A stretch of DNA of 64,000 nucleotides from Pseudodesulfovibrio senegalensis (GCF_008830225.1 NZ_WAIE01000002.1:1-64000), one strand, 5' to 3'; positions 24,742 to 34,148 are shown, numbered from the stretch's first letter. The notes: a model not told the origin generated them from the sequence alone. Translations and numbers: made by a program.

Positions 24742-25380
24742 ATGACTACCATAGCTTCCACATATGGCGTTTCCGGCACATATACTGTTCCCGCCGCGAA
24801 CACCAACGCCACGGCCAGCAACGCCGGATCGTCTGCGGCTTCGGGCCAGAATGAAGGCTCGCAGCAGACAAGCGAAGAGAGCAGCAAACTTTCCGCCCGT
24901 TTCGATGAGCTGGTGAAAAACATCATCAGGCGAAGCGGCTCGTCCCTTTCGTTCAGCGACCTTCAGGAAGAGGCCGACGAGCTTGAAGACGAATTTGACA
25001 AGCAGGTCAAGGACGAACTCAAGGCGCTGGGTGTGGATACGGACAAGTCGTTCCAGCTCCGGTACGACGAAAAAACCGAAAAAATGGTTTGTTCGAATCA
25101 TCCGGACAAGGACAAGATCGAGGCATATTTCAACAGCAACCCCGATCGTGTTGAGCAGTTCCGGGACATTGTGGATTTGCGGGCCATAACCGGCTACGCC
25201 CAGAGCAATATGTCGTCGCAGCTGTTTCAGACCCAGATGTCGCCGCAACTGTTTCAGCGGCAGATGGATTACCTGAGCATGTCCGTTTGGATGGGGTCCA
25301 TGGAAAGCGGTTTTACCGGTACCATGAACATGTCGGCCAGCGGCTCGAATTTCTATCAGGGTCTGAACCTTCAGGTTTGA
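24742..25380 (+). CDS. unknown 212-residue protein with a Ser/Asn/Gln-rich N terminus
   Basis: GGGGA precedes the ATG. Residues 1-48 are low-complexity (Ser, Ala, Thr, Asn, Gln). Residues about 50-150 are helical and charged, with SFSDLQEEADELEDEFDKQ and a short strand region FQLRYDEKTEKMVCSNHPD. Near the C terminus an approximate tandem repeat is visible: SSQLFQTQM followed by SPQLFQRQM. There is no signal peptide. The layout (disordered N terminus, helical core, Met/Gln-rich tail) suggests a secreted-apparatus or structural protein, but I cannot name it. Its stop directly abuts the next convergent gene. Confidence 0.75.
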   Translation: MTTIASTYGVSGTYTVPAANTNATASNAGSSAASGQNEGSQQTSEESSKLSARFDELVKNIIRRSGSSLSFSDLQEEADELEDEFDKQVKDELKALGVDTDKSFQLRYDEKTEKMVCSNHPDKDKIEAYFNSNPDRVEQFRDIVDLRAITGYAQSNMSSQLFQTQMSPQLFQRQMDYLSMSVWMGSMESGFTGTMNMSASGSNFYQGLNLQV

Positions 25381-26490
25381 TCAGGGTTCCAGAATCATGA
25401 AGAAAGCCGGCCTGCCGTCCCGGTAGGTCAGGATCAGTGCGGATTTCACGGGATCGCCGTTCTTGTCGAAGCGAATTTTCCCCGTGACTCCCTTTATTTC
25501 CGTGGTCTGCAAGGCATCGCGGACCGCTTTTCTGTTGAAAGTTCCCGCCTTTTGGACCGCAGCGACAAAAAGCCTGACCCCATCGTAGGCCAGCGCCCCG
25601 ACATCCTGAAGCATGGGGCCGTATATGGCCTCGTAGCCGTAGAGGAAGATGCGGCTCAGGTCGTTGCTCGTGCTGCGGTGCCAGTGACGCAGTTGGTAAC
25701 AGTCGGTCAGCAGTGATTTGTCGTTCACCAGCGTGTGCGTCTTGTTGCCCCAGGCGTCGCCTCCCACGATGGGTATGGTCATGCCCATTCTGCGAGCCTG
25801 GCTGATGATGGCAGCTGCCTCGTGCGCGTATCCCGGAACGAACAGGGCTTTCGCCTTTGAATGGCGCACAGCGTCCAGTTCCCGGGCGAAGTCGGTTTGT
25901 TCTGCCTGGTAATGTTCCACGATGTCCACGGTTCCACCAAGGTTTGTGAATGCGTCGGCAAATGCGTCGGCAAGGCTGGCCGAGTATGTTTCTCCGGTCT
26001 GTTGCAGTATGGCTGCACTTTTCAGGTGGAGCTTGCGGATTATGAAATAGGCCAGGGCTCGTCCCTGAAAATCATCCGTAAAGCAGGCCCGGAAAATGTA
26101 GTCGCCCACAAGGGTCACCTGAGGCGCTGTCGCCGTGGTGGCGATCATGGGAATTCCGGCTTTCTGGAGCACCTTTGCACTGGCCACGGCATGGGAACTG
26201 ATCATGGGGCCGATGACACAGGCAACGTCCATATCGACAGCCTTTTGGGCCATTTCCGCGCTGACGTCAGCCCGGCTGCGGTTGTCCAGATTCACGACTT
26301 TCAACTGCATGCCGAGCAGGCCGCCGTTGACGTTGATTTCGTCCACGGCGTATCGGGCCGCGCGGAACATGTCCTTATGCAGGTAGGCGAGGCGTCCGGA
26401 TTCCGAGCCGATGACCGCGATGATCGGTTGTTGCGCCCGGGCCGGAACACAGAAAAGAAGCAGTGCGAATATGAAGATGATCTGTCTCAT
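25381..26490 (-). CDS. LivK-type periplasmic amino-acid-binding protein, orphan
   Basis: The protein has 369 residues with a signal peptide (MRQIIFIFALLLFCVPARA). The type I periplasmic binding fold of branched-chain amino acid receptors follows: AVIGSESGRLAYLHKDMFRA, then CVIGPMISSHAVASAKVLQK, IPMIATTATAPQVT, and ALFVPGYAHEAAAIISQARR. No LivHMGF transport genes are adjacent, so it may serve a transporter elsewhere or act in sensing. It ends one base from the stop of the convergent 24742 gene. Confidence 0.92.
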   Translation of the reverse strand: MRQIIFIFALLLFCVPARAQQPIIAVIGSESGRLAYLHKDMFRAARYAVDEINVNGGLLGMQLKVVNLDNRSRADVSAEMAQKAVDMDVACVIGPMISSHAVASAKVLQKAGIPMIATTATAPQVTLVGDYIFRACFTDDFQGRALAYFIIRKLHLKSAAILQQTGETYSASLADAFADAFTNLGGTVDIVEHYQAEQTDFARELDAVRHSKAKALFVPGYAHEAAAIISQARRMGMTIPIVGGDAWGNKTHTLVNDKSLLTDCYQLRHWHRSTSNDLSRIFLYGYEAIYGPMLQDVGALAYDGVRLFVAAVQKAGTFNRKAVRDALQTTEIKGVTGKIRFDKNGDPVKSALILTYRDGRPAFFMILEP

Positions 26491-26633
26491 GCCGCGTGTC
26501 CTTTCGAGTTTTCGGATTTCAAGTGAATCATACACGATCAGGCAAGGGACTGCGATGATAATGTGTTTTTGTCGTTTGCCGTGGCAGGCCAAAGAACTTG
26601 CCGGGCGCATCCGCCTGTGATAGCCGCAGATGC

Positions 26634-27296
26634 ATGATCGACATCGCCCATCATATCCAGAGAATCAGTATTATCGCCGTTCCGCTTCTGCTGGCCCTGT
26701 GCGTGCACGAGGTTGCCCACGGGCTTGTTGCCCTGCGCCTCGGCGACCCCACGGCGCGTCAGGCCGGAAGGCTGACCCTGAATCCGCTCAAGCATCTGGA
26801 CCCCATCGGAACCATCGCCTTTTTCTTTGTCAGCATCGGTTGGGGAAAGCCCGTTCCCGTCGACGCCCGGTATTTCAAGAACCCCCGCAAGGGCATGATG
26901 CTCGTGGCTCTGGCCGGACCGGCCTCGAATTTCCTGCTGGCCAGCCTGTTTGCCGTGGGCTTTCATCTCATTCAGGGGACCCATGTTTCCGATCCGGACG
27001 GTCTGGTCATGCAGGTGTTGTACCCGCTGCTGCTCATCTGTCAGGCCGGGGTCTTCGTGAACCTGATCCTCGGGGTTTTCAACCTGCTGCCCATTCCGCC
27101 TCTGGACGGCAGCAGCATTCTGGCGTATTTCCTTCCGGCCCGGCTTGCATACCAATATGAACGCCTTGGACGGTACGGTTTTTTCATCGTCATCGGTCTG
27201 GTGCTTCTGGGCAACCTCACCGGATTCAGCGTGCTGGGAGCATTGCTGTTTCCTCCGGTGGAGTTCCTGGGCGGACTTTTGAACGTGCCCATCTAA
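26634..27296 (+). CDS. M50-family site-2-type membrane metalloprotease
   Basis: The protein has 220 residues with five or six hydrophobic helices. The zinc motif HEVAH (in LLALCVHEVAHGLVALRLGD) and the distal NLLPIPPLDGSSIL carry the expected ligands. This short, PDZ-lacking form is the typical small bacterial S2P homologue of unknown substrate. The ATG at 26634 has no clear Shine-Dalgarno sequence. It lies 28 bp before trpS and is likely cotranscribed. Confidence 0.92.
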   Translation: MIDIAHHIQRISIIAVPLLLALCVHEVAHGLVALRLGDPTARQAGRLTLNPLKHLDPIGTIAFFFVSIGWGKPVPVDARYFKNPRKGMMLVALAGPASNFLLASLFAVGFHLIQGTHVSDPDGLVMQVLYPLLLICQAGVFVNLILGVFNLLPIPPLDGSSILAYFLPARLAYQYERLGRYGFFIVIGLVLLGNLTGFSVLGALLFPPVEFLGGLLNVPI

Positions 27297-27324
27297 ACCA
27301 GCAAAACAGCGCGGAAAGCAAATC

Positions 27325-28314
27325 ATGAGCGACAGAAAACGCATTCTCTCCGGCATGAGGCCCACCGGTCCCCTTCATCTCGGCCATTACTACGGCGTCA
27401 TCGCCAACTGGCTCAAGTTGCAGGAGGAGTACGACTGTTTCTTTTTCGTGGCCGACTGGCACGCCCTGACCAGCGAATACAGCAACGCGCGGAACATCAA
27501 GAATTACGTGCCCGGACTGGTGCAGGATTGGGTGGCTTCCGGGCTTGACCCCGAAAAATGTGTCATTTTCCAGCAGTCCTCCATCAAGGAGCACGCCGAG
27601 CTGCAGCTGCTGCTCAGCATGGTCACGCCGCTGGGGTGGCTGGAACGCAACCCCACCTACAAGGAGCAGCAGGAACAGCTGGCGGCCAAGGACATCAATA
27701 CCCACGGTTTTCTCGGCTATCCCGTGCTCATGGCCGCGGATATCCTCATGTACCTGCCTTTTGGCGTGCCCGTGGGCAAGGACCAGCTGCCCCACGTGGA
27801 GCTGATGCGCGAGATCGCGCGTCGGTTCAACCATCTCTACGACACCGAATTGCTGCCCGAGCCCGAGGCCCTGCTGACCGAAGAGGCCAAGCTGCCCGGT
27901 CTGGACGGCCGCAAGATGTCCAAGAGCTATGACAACGGCATCGCGCTTTCCGATTCCATGGACGACATCATGCCCAAGGTGCGCGGCATGCTCACGGACA
28001 AGAACCGCCTGCGCAAGTCCGATCCGGGCGATCCGTCCATCTGCAACCTGTTCCCGTACCACAAGCTCATGACCGACCCGGCCCGGCTGCCCGAAATCGA
28101 GGAAGGCTGCCGCAACGCCAGCTGGGGCTGCGTGGACTGCAAGAAGCTGCTGCTGGAATCCATGGAACGGTTCCTGACTCCGATTCAGGAGCGCCGCAGC
28201 AAGCTGGACGCGGACACCATTCAGGACATCGTCAACGCCGGCAACGACAGGGCACGGGAATTTGCCCAGCGCACCATGGCGCAGGTGCGGGAAGCCATGG
28301 GCTTCGATTTTTAG
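27325..28314 (+). CDS. trpS: tryptophan--tRNA ligase
   Basis: The protein has 329 residues, a class I aminoacyl-tRNA synthetase. The HIGH-type motif is GPLHLGHYYG near residue 14, and the KMSKS motif is in GLDGRKMSKSYDN near residue 195. It charges tRNA-Trp in the cytoplasm. The size and motif positions are standard. It sits between the M50 protease and the SlyD-like isomerase on the same strand. Confidence 0.98.
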   Translation: MSDRKRILSGMRPTGPLHLGHYYGVIANWLKLQEEYDCFFFVADWHALTSEYSNARNIKNYVPGLVQDWVASGLDPEKCVIFQQSSIKEHAELQLLLSMVTPLGWLERNPTYKEQQEQLAAKDINTHGFLGYPVLMAADILMYLPFGVPVGKDQLPHVELMREIARRFNHLYDTELLPEPEALLTEEAKLPGLDGRKMSKSYDNGIALSDSMDDIMPKVRGMLTDKNRLRKSDPGDPSICNLFPYHKLMTDPARLPEIEEGCRNASWGCVDCKKLLLESMERFLTPIQERRSKLDADTIQDIVNAGNDRAREFAQRTMAQVREAMGFDF

Positions 28315-28387
28315 GGTTCCGATGGCATTCGGGCGCGTCTTCGTGTAGCATCGCGCCCATACGCAAACTTCAGCACAAGGAGATTCC

Positions 28388-28819
28388 ATGGCTCCGGCAA
28401 GCAAAGGCGACAAGGTCAAGGTCCATTACACCGGCACCTTCAAGGAAAACGGCGAGGTGTTCGATTCCTCCAGAGACGGCGAGCCTCTGGAGTTCGTTTT
28501 GGGCGAAGGCATGGTCATCGCCGGTTTCGAGGGAGCCGTGCTCGGTCTCAACCCCGGCGAATCCGTGAGCGTGGAGATTGCTCCCGAAGACGGATATGGC
28601 CACTACAACGAACAGCTGGCCTTCGAGGTCCGGCGTGAGCAACTGCCCCCGGAAGTGGAGCCCGAGCTGAACATGATGCTCGAGGTGCGCACCGAGGAGG
28701 GCGAAGCCGCTTACGTGACTGTCACGGAGGTCAACGACGAGACCGTGACCCTGGACGGCAACCATCCGCTGGCGGACAAGGTCCTCAAGTTCGACGTGGA
28801 ACTGGTGGAAATCGTCTAG
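28388..28819 (+). CDS. FKBP-type peptidyl-prolyl isomerase, SlyD-like
   Basis: The protein has 143 residues after AAGGAG. The SlyD-type arrangement is clear: KVKVHYTGTFKENGEVFDSS, then LEFVLGEGMVIAGFEGAVLG, an inserted flap domain (about residues 65-120), and the return strand NHPLADKVLKFDVELVEI. It assists proline-limited folding in the cytoplasm. The His-rich metal-binding tail of E. coli SlyD is absent. A GC-rich terminator follows. Confidence 0.93.
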   Translation: MAPASKGDKVKVHYTGTFKENGEVFDSSRDGEPLEFVLGEGMVIAGFEGAVLGLNPGESVSVEIAPEDGYGHYNEQLAFEVRREQLPPEVEPELNMMLEVRTEEGEAAYVTVTEVNDETVTLDGNHPLADKVLKFDVELVEIV

Positions 28820-28841
28820 CCTGCGATACTATTGATGCAGA

Positions 28842-28877
28842 CGCCCCGCTTTGTCCGCCGGACAGGGCGGGGCGTTT
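28842..28877 (+). terminator. terminator after the SlyD-like gene
   Basis: CGCCCCGC and GCGGGGCG pair, with an inner GTCC/GGAC stem, followed by TTT. It lies 22 bp after the stop codon and just before the next gene's ribosome site. Confidence 0.7.
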
Positions 28878-28904
28878 CCTGATACGACAAAAGGGAGAAC
28901 CGCA

Positions 28905-30077
28905 GTGAGTGTTGCCGAACGTTGCCGCACCATGACCTCGTTTCTGGTCATGGACGTTCTTGAGGCCGCCCAGCGCATGGAGCGCGAGGGCAGAAGCGTC
29001 ATCCACCTGGAGGTGGGCGAGCCGGATTTCGATACCCCGGAATGCATCTGCCGGGCCGCGTCCGAGGCATTGGCGCAGGGCCACACCCACTACACGCACA
29101 GCCTGGGCATTCCCGAACTGCGCACGGCCGTGAGCGAACACTACGGCGAGCGGTACGGCGTGGACGTGGACCCGGGGCGGATCGTCATCACGCAGGGCAC
29201 GTCTCCGGCCATGTTCATGGTTTTTTCCGCACTGCTGGAACAGGGTGACAAGGTCATCACCTCGGACCCCTGTTATGCCTGCTATCACAATTTCATCCGT
29301 TTTCCGGGCGGCGAGCCCGTGACTGTTCCCGTGAGCGAGGAGGACGGCTTTCAGCTTCGGGTGTCGGCCATCCGCAAGGTCATGGACGAGCGCGTCAAGG
29401 CCATCCTGATCAACTCCCCGGCCAACCCCACCGGCACGCTCCTTTCCGACGAACGCATGCAGGCCATTGCCGAACTGGCGGACGAGGCCGGAATCCGCGT
29501 GGTTTCCGACGAGATATACCATGGGCTGGTCTACGAAGGACGGGAACGCTCCATCCTGGAGTTTTCGGACCGGGCCATCGTGTTCAACGGCTTTTCCAAA
29601 CTCTATGCCATGACCGGTTGGCGGCTGGGCTACACCATCGTGCCCGAAAAGTTCGTGCGGCCCATGCAGAAGCTCTGCCAGAACTTTTTCATTTCCGCCA
29701 ATGCGCAGGCCCAATGGGCGGGCGTTGCCGCACTGAAACAGGCCGGCGGCGACGTGGCGCGCATGAAGGGCATCTACGACGAGCGGCGGCGCTATATGCT
29801 GGACCGGCTCAAGGGCATGGGCTTTTCCATTCCCAACGAGCCCACGGGCGCGTTCTACGTGATCGTGAACATGCGGCATCTGGCCGAGCGGTTCGAAGGC
29901 AGTTCGCTCAAGCTGGCCTACGACATTCTGGAAAAGGCGGGCATCGGCGTGACCCCGGGCATCGACTTCGGCCCCGGAGCCGAAGGGTACATCCGCTTCT
30001 CCTATGCCAATTCGCTGGAGAACATCGCCGAAGGCATGGACCGGCTGGAACGCTACGTGGCCCAGGCCGGACAGTAG
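28905..30077 (+). CDS. class I/II PLP-dependent aminotransferase
   Basis: The protein has 390 residues, starting at a GTG with GGGAG 7 nt upstream. Fold type I features are visible: VIHLEVGEPDFDTPE, NSPANPTGTLLSDE, VSDEIYHGLVYEG, the Schiff-base Lys in FNGFSKLYAMTGWRLGY, and the Arg in GYIRFSYANS. It resembles aspartate/aromatic aminotransferases. The amino acid substrate cannot be fixed from the sequence. It is the first gene of a same-strand run into the glycan cluster, though it may be an independent metabolic gene. Confidence 0.93.
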   Translation: MSVAERCRTMTSFLVMDVLEAAQRMEREGRSVIHLEVGEPDFDTPECICRAASEALAQGHTHYTHSLGIPELRTAVSEHYGERYGVDVDPGRIVITQGTSPAMFMVFSALLEQGDKVITSDPCYACYHNFIRFPGGEPVTVPVSEEDGFQLRVSAIRKVMDERVKAILINSPANPTGTLLSDERMQAIAELADEAGIRVVSDEIYHGLVYEGRERSILEFSDRAIVFNGFSKLYAMTGWRLGYTIVPEKFVRPMQKLCQNFFISANAQAQWAGVAALKQAGGDVARMKGIYDERRRYMLDRLKGMGFSIPNEPTGAFYVIVNMRHLAERFEGSSLKLAYDILEKAGIGVTPGIDFGPGAEGYIRFSYANSLENIAEGMDRLERYVAQAGQ

Positions 30078-30153
30078 ACGCTACCCCGTGGTTGTGGCAT
30101 GTTTCGTGCCGTCGGACGGGCGAGAGCCCTTAATGAACAATCGGGATTATTTC

Positions 30154-31056
30154 ATGAAGATAGTTGTCGTTATCCCTGCATACAACGAAGAAGAAAGAAT
30201 TGCCGAAGCCGTGCAGCAGCTCAAGGCCATGGCCGCAGCATGCACCGAGCACGACGTATCCGTGTACGTTGTCAACGACGGTTCCACGGACCGGACCCCG
30301 GAGCTGGCGGCCCAGGCCGGGGCGGACCGCGTGGTCAGCCACCGTGTGAACATGGGACTTGGGGCTGCCGTGCGAACGGGCCTGAACGCGGCGCGGCAGG
30401 ACGGCTTTGACGCGGCTGTCAAGTTCGATGCGGACCTGCAGCACAATCCCGCCGACGTCCTGCGCATGGTTGAACCCATTGCCGCGGACGAGGCGGACGT
30501 GGTTTATGGCCATCGGTTCAGCAAGATCAGCTACACCATGCCGTTCGTGCGCAAGATGGGCAACAAGGTCTTCACCGGGCTGATGCGTTACCTGACCAAA
30601 TGGGACGTGCGCGACAGCCAGCCCGGCATTATCGCGCTCTCGAGAATGTATTTTGAAAATCTCTATATCCCGGGCGACTACAACTACACGCAGCAGATAC
30701 TGCTGGACGCGTATCTGCGCGGATTGCGGTTCACCCATGTGGATGTGGAGTTTCGCAAGCGCGAGACCGGGCGATCCTTCATTTCGTGGAAATATCCTTT
30801 CAAGGTGCTGCCGCAGATCATTCAGGTGCTGGTGGGCGTCAAGCCCCTGCGCTTTTTCGGACCGCTGGGCGCCGCGTTCGTTTTGCTGGCCTGCCTGATC
30901 GGCGGAGTGGAACTGCTGGCCTGGGTTGTCGGCGCTGCGGACAAACCCATCGTGCATGCCAACCTTACCCTTGGTGCCGGTCTTTTCGGCATCCAGACAC
31001 TGTTTTTCGGCTTTCTGGCGGATCTCATCGTAAAACTCGGCCAGCGCCGCAGATAG
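30154..31056 (+). CDS. GT2 glycosyltransferase with C-terminal membrane helices
   Basis: The protein has 300 residues. An N-terminal GT-A domain begins MKIVVVIPAYNEEERI with VVNDGSTDRTPEL and the DxD-like KFDADLQHNP. Two hydrophobic helices at about residues 230-290 anchor it, as in dolichol/polyprenol-phosphate sugar synthases. It probably makes a polyprenyl-phosphate sugar donor for the membrane glycosyltransferase encoded next. A start 7 codons earlier (30133) is possible; 30154 has the better ribosome site. The gap to the next gene is 15 bp. Confidence 0.88.
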   Translation: MKIVVVIPAYNEEERIAEAVQQLKAMAAACTEHDVSVYVVNDGSTDRTPELAAQAGADRVVSHRVNMGLGAAVRTGLNAARQDGFDAAVKFDADLQHNPADVLRMVEPIAADEADVVYGHRFSKISYTMPFVRKMGNKVFTGLMRYLTKWDVRDSQPGIIALSRMYFENLYIPGDYNYTQQILLDAYLRGLRFTHVDVEFRKRETGRSFISWKYPFKVLPQIIQVLVGVKPLRFFGPLGAAFVLLACLIGGVELLAWVVGAADKPIVHANLTLGAGLFGIQTLFFGFLADLIVKLGQRRR

Positions 31057-31071
31057 GCCACGGCAGGCGGT

Positions 31072-32469
31072 ATGAGCTTCAAGACGATGCTGGGAATGCC
31101 CTGGAGCGGCAGGCGGCACATGCTGTTTGCGCTGCTGGTTTTTCTGCCGTTGTTTTTTGGCATATATGCCGTGAAGATAGCGCCGACCCATCGTCCGACC
31201 GGAGATGCCCGGTACTACCTTGCTGGCGCCTACAACATCCTTGAACACGGCACGTTTTCCAGCCAGCGGGTCGACGGGGAGCCGACTCCCGAAGCACACC
31301 GTCCGCCTGCGTATTCGTGGTTTCTGGCGCAGGGCATGCGGTTCATCCCCGCCCTTGAAGGCGCGGACCATTCCTGGTTCACCGGGCAGGCCGATACCCT
31401 GGCCCCGGAGTTCGTCTGGCTGAAATACATGCAGGTGCTTCTGCTGCTGGGCATTGCCATGCTGGTGGCGCAGGTGGTTTTCGATTTGACCGGCAGGTTT
31501 TCCTATGCCCAGTGGGCGCTTTGGATCATGGCCTTTCATCCCGTGCTGCACCGCTATGTGCAGCGTTTCTATTCCGAACTTTTCGGGACCTTCATGATCA
31601 CATGTTTTTCCACTGTATTCTATTATGCGCTCAAGAAACGGAACGTGTTGCTTTTCGGCCTGGCCGGACTGCTGCTCGGAGCCGTGACTCTGGTTTTTCC
31701 GCAGTGGAAATACATCATGCCCGTGGCCGTAGTGTCCGTGGCCCTTTTCGGCCTGCTGGAAAAAAACGGTCGAAAGCGGCTTCTGGTGGGGGCTGTTTTG
31801 CTTCTGGTTGGTTTTCAGTGCGTGGTTCTGCCATGGAAGACCAGAAACGAGAATCTTTTTGACAGGGAATACATTTCCGGCCGGGGCGGCTCCATCCTGC
31901 TGCTGCGTGCCTATTACGACCAGATGCCCGCGGATGCCTATGCAAGTTCGTTTTTGTACTGGACGTACGGGCTGCCCAAGTATCTGCTCAAGACGTTCGT
32001 GGATGAGGAGCACTATTCGTATCTCGTGCGGGACAACGACGGCAGCGCCATTGACCTGACCCGCAGGGAAAAGGAGCGCCTTGCCCAAAGCGTGGCCGAT
32101 GACGCCGCATTTGACAAGACGCTGATGTCCGTTGCCTTGAAGCGCATACTGGAGCATCCGGTGCGGCACCTGCTGGTGAGTATCCCCATCGGGTATCGCT
32201 CGCTTCAGGACCCCACGTTCAGCGTCTTCAACTTGGTGGTTTTCTTCTATTTCGTGTATGCGTTTTTCAGTTGCCTGCGTGGGCGCGAGTACGTGGTCTG
32301 CTGCCTTTTGGCTCCTGCCGCGGCCCTTGTCTGCTTCAACGCACTGGTGACGCACGGACTGCCCCGTTACACATGGCAGCTGGTGCCTATCGTCTGGACC
32401 GGGGCCCTGTACGGATGGTTCCGGTGGCGCCACTCCGGAGCCCGGCGGAAAACGAACCATGCGCACTAA
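31072..32469 (+). CDS. polytopic membrane protein, GT-C (GT39/ArnT-like) glycosyltransferase
   Basis: The protein has 465 residues with about ten membrane helices. The first periplasmic loop has the GT-C pattern GDARYYLAGAYNILEHGTF followed by RPPAYSWFLAQGMRF, with the acidic residue expected for catalysis. Such enzymes move a sugar from a polyprenyl phosphate onto lipid or protein acceptors outside the inner membrane. The preceding GT2 gene is the likely donor maker. The acceptor is unknown. Its end overlaps the next start by 11 bp. Confidence 0.78.
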   Translation: MSFKTMLGMPWSGRRHMLFALLVFLPLFFGIYAVKIAPTHRPTGDARYYLAGAYNILEHGTFSSQRVDGEPTPEAHRPPAYSWFLAQGMRFIPALEGADHSWFTGQADTLAPEFVWLKYMQVLLLLGIAMLVAQVVFDLTGRFSYAQWALWIMAFHPVLHRYVQRFYSELFGTFMITCFSTVFYYALKKRNVLLFGLAGLLLGAVTLVFPQWKYIMPVAVVSVALFGLLEKNGRKRLLVGAVLLLVGFQCVVLPWKTRNENLFDREYISGRGGSILLLRAYYDQMPADAYASSFLYWTYGLPKYLLKTFVDEEHYSYLVRDNDGSAIDLTRREKERLAQSVADDAAFDKTLMSVALKRILEHPVRHLLVSIPIGYRSLQDPTFSVFNLVVFFYFVYAFFSCLRGREYVVCCLLAPAAALVCFNALVTHGLPRYTWQLVPIVWTGALYGWFRWRHSGARRKTNHAH

Positions 32470-33406
32470 AAGGAAAATATTGCTTCTGCTCCAGTTCCTG
32501 CTTTCGGGCGGCCTGTTGTACTGGGTTTTTTCGGGAGTGGATTGGAATGTTTTTTTCCATACTGTTGCCGGAGCCGACCTTCGCTACATGGTGGCGGCGT
32601 TTGTCCTTATGCAGGCAAACGCACTGCTTCAGGGCGCGCGCCTGCACATAGTGCTGCAACAGGCGGGTATCGACCGGGGACTCGGCAAAACCGTGGCCGC
32701 CTATTGGGTGGGACTGTTTCACGACATCTACCTGCCCGCCAATATCGGGGGCGACGCCTTCCGGGTCTGGCGGCTGGGCGGCAGGGATGACCTGCTTTCC
32801 GTTGCTTCGGGATTGCTGGCCCTTCGGGTTCAGGGCGCTTTGGGCATTCTGGCCATAGGCTGTTTCGGCGCGGCCACGTATTTCATGCCTACTGCAGGCG
32901 GTTATTGTGCGGCCTTTGCTGCGGTTGGCGCCGGGGTGCTGGTGTTGCGGCTTCTGTATTCCCGGTTTGTGGCGGGCGATGCCGAGGGCGATCCCCCGCC
33001 AAATCTGTCCCGGCTGGCCCGGATCTTTGAGGGCATGATGCTCTTTGCCAGAAACAGGAATGTGTTTCTGGCCAGCTACGGAGTGCATATCCTTTTCGTG
33101 CTGTCCACCTGCGCCATATACGGCCTCATGTTCAGAGCCTTTTCCGTGAGCGTGCCGTTCGTGGATCTCTGTGTGGGCATTCCGGTGATCATGTTCGTTT
33201 CCATGCTTCCCGTCTCCATTCAGGGACGCGGTGTCACGGAATGGCTGGCCTGTTTTTTCTGGGCCGGTGTCTACGGTTCAAAGGAGCAGCTTGTGGCTGG
33301 CTGCCTGACGATTTATTTTCTGCTCATTGCCCAGGGACTGCTGTCCGGTCTGGTGTGGCTTGCCCGTTCGGGGAGCAGTGCGCTGGAAATCGGCAAAAAA
33401 CGATGA
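32459..33406 (+). CDS. lysylphosphatidylglycerol synthase TM region/UPF0104-type membrane protein
   Basis: The protein has 315 residues with about eight membrane helices. Features of the family are ANALLQGARLHIVLQQAG and the conserved IYLPANIGGDAFRVWRL, then a C-terminal VSMLPVSIQGRGVTEWLA. Relatives lacking the cytoplasmic MprF domain act as, or are suspected to act as, lipid or glycolipid flippases. In this cluster a lipid-linked glycan is the plausible cargo. It overlaps the GT-C gene by 11 bp. Confidence 0.82.
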   Translation: MRTKRKILLLLQFLLSGGLLYWVFSGVDWNVFFHTVAGADLRYMVAAFVLMQANALLQGARLHIVLQQAGIDRGLGKTVAAYWVGLFHDIYLPANIGGDAFRVWRLGGRDDLLSVASGLLALRVQGALGILAIGCFGAATYFMPTAGGYCAAFAAVGAGVLVLRLLYSRFVAGDAEGDPPPNLSRLARIFEGMMLFARNRNVFLASYGVHILFVLSTCAIYGLMFRAFSVSVPFVDLCVGIPVIMFVSMLPVSIQGRGVTEWLACFFWAGVYGSKEQLVAGCLTIYFLLIAQGLLSGLVWLARSGSSALEIGKKR

Positions 33407-33417
33407 GGTCTTTGCTC

Positions 33418-34140
33418 ATGAAAGATAACGATTTTTACTCGAAAAGCTGGGCCAACGATTGGAGCGACATGAAGCGTTATTCGCCCATCGGCAGACATAC
33501 GCGCCGGCTGATCAGGAAGAGCCTTGCTCGCTGCGGCCGCATCGGTTCGCTCGGCGATTTCGGGTGCGGGGACGGTTCACTGCTGCAGGAATTGAGCATT
33601 GCAACGCCGGGCGTGGAGCTGTTCGGGTGCGACTATGCCTCGGCATCGGTGGAGCAGAGCAGGAAGCGCCTGCCCAATGCGCACATCGTGGAACACGACG
33701 TGACCCGTGCCGAATCTCCTTTTGGTCGCAGGGTGGACGTGGGCGTGACCTCAGAGGTGCTTGAGCACATCGAGGACCACGAGGCCGCGTTGCGCAACAT
33801 GGGGTCGTGGTGCAAGCGGCTGATCGTGACCGTGCCGGGCGGGGCGCTGGATGAAACCTCACGCGAGATGGGACACCTGCGGCATTACACCAAAGATTCA
33901 CTGAAGGAACTGGCGGAACGGGCCGGCCTGCAATGCGAGGAAATTCGGGAATGGGGTTTTCCATTCGCCTATCCATGGTACGCCCGCATGCGCAACAGGG
34001 CCGGATACGGCGCCGTGACAGGGCAGTATTCCGCCGGTAAGAAGTTGTTGTGTCATGCCCTGTATTCCCTGTTTTTCCTGAATGATTTTTTTGACAGCGG
34101 CAACAAGCTGGTCATGTTGTGCCGTAATCCGAAAGCCTAG
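33418..34140 (+). CDS. class I SAM-dependent methyltransferase
   Basis: The protein has 240 residues, starting at the ATG at 33418 with GAGG about 9 nt upstream; a start 5 codons earlier would overlap the previous stop. SAM motif I is GSLGDFGCGDGSLLQE, then VELFGCDYASASVEQ and DVGVTSEVLEHIEDHE. The C-terminal half has GHLRHYTKDSLKELAERAGL, as in sugar- or lipid-modifying methyltransferases of surface glycan clusters. The target is probably a sugar or lipid intermediate of this operon. Confidence 0.87.
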   Translation: MKDNDFYSKSWANDWSDMKRYSPIGRHTRRLIRKSLARCGRIGSLGDFGCGDGSLLQELSIATPGVELFGCDYASASVEQSRKRLPNAHIVEHDVTRAESPFGRRVDVGVTSEVLEHIEDHEAALRNMGSWCKRLIVTVPGGALDETSREMGHLRHYTKDSLKELAERAGLQCEEIREWGFPFAYPWYARMRNRAGYGAVTGQYSAGKKLLCHALYSLFFLNDFFDSGNKLVMLCRNPKA

Positions 34141-34148
34141 GCTGCCCC

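Noticed and set aside
30130-32466. A minus-strand open frame of 778 codons across the GT2 and GT-C genes
   Set aside because: The plus strand shows a tight operon with overlapping starts and stops and recognised domains. The minus-strand product is low-complexity His/Gln/Arg-rich.
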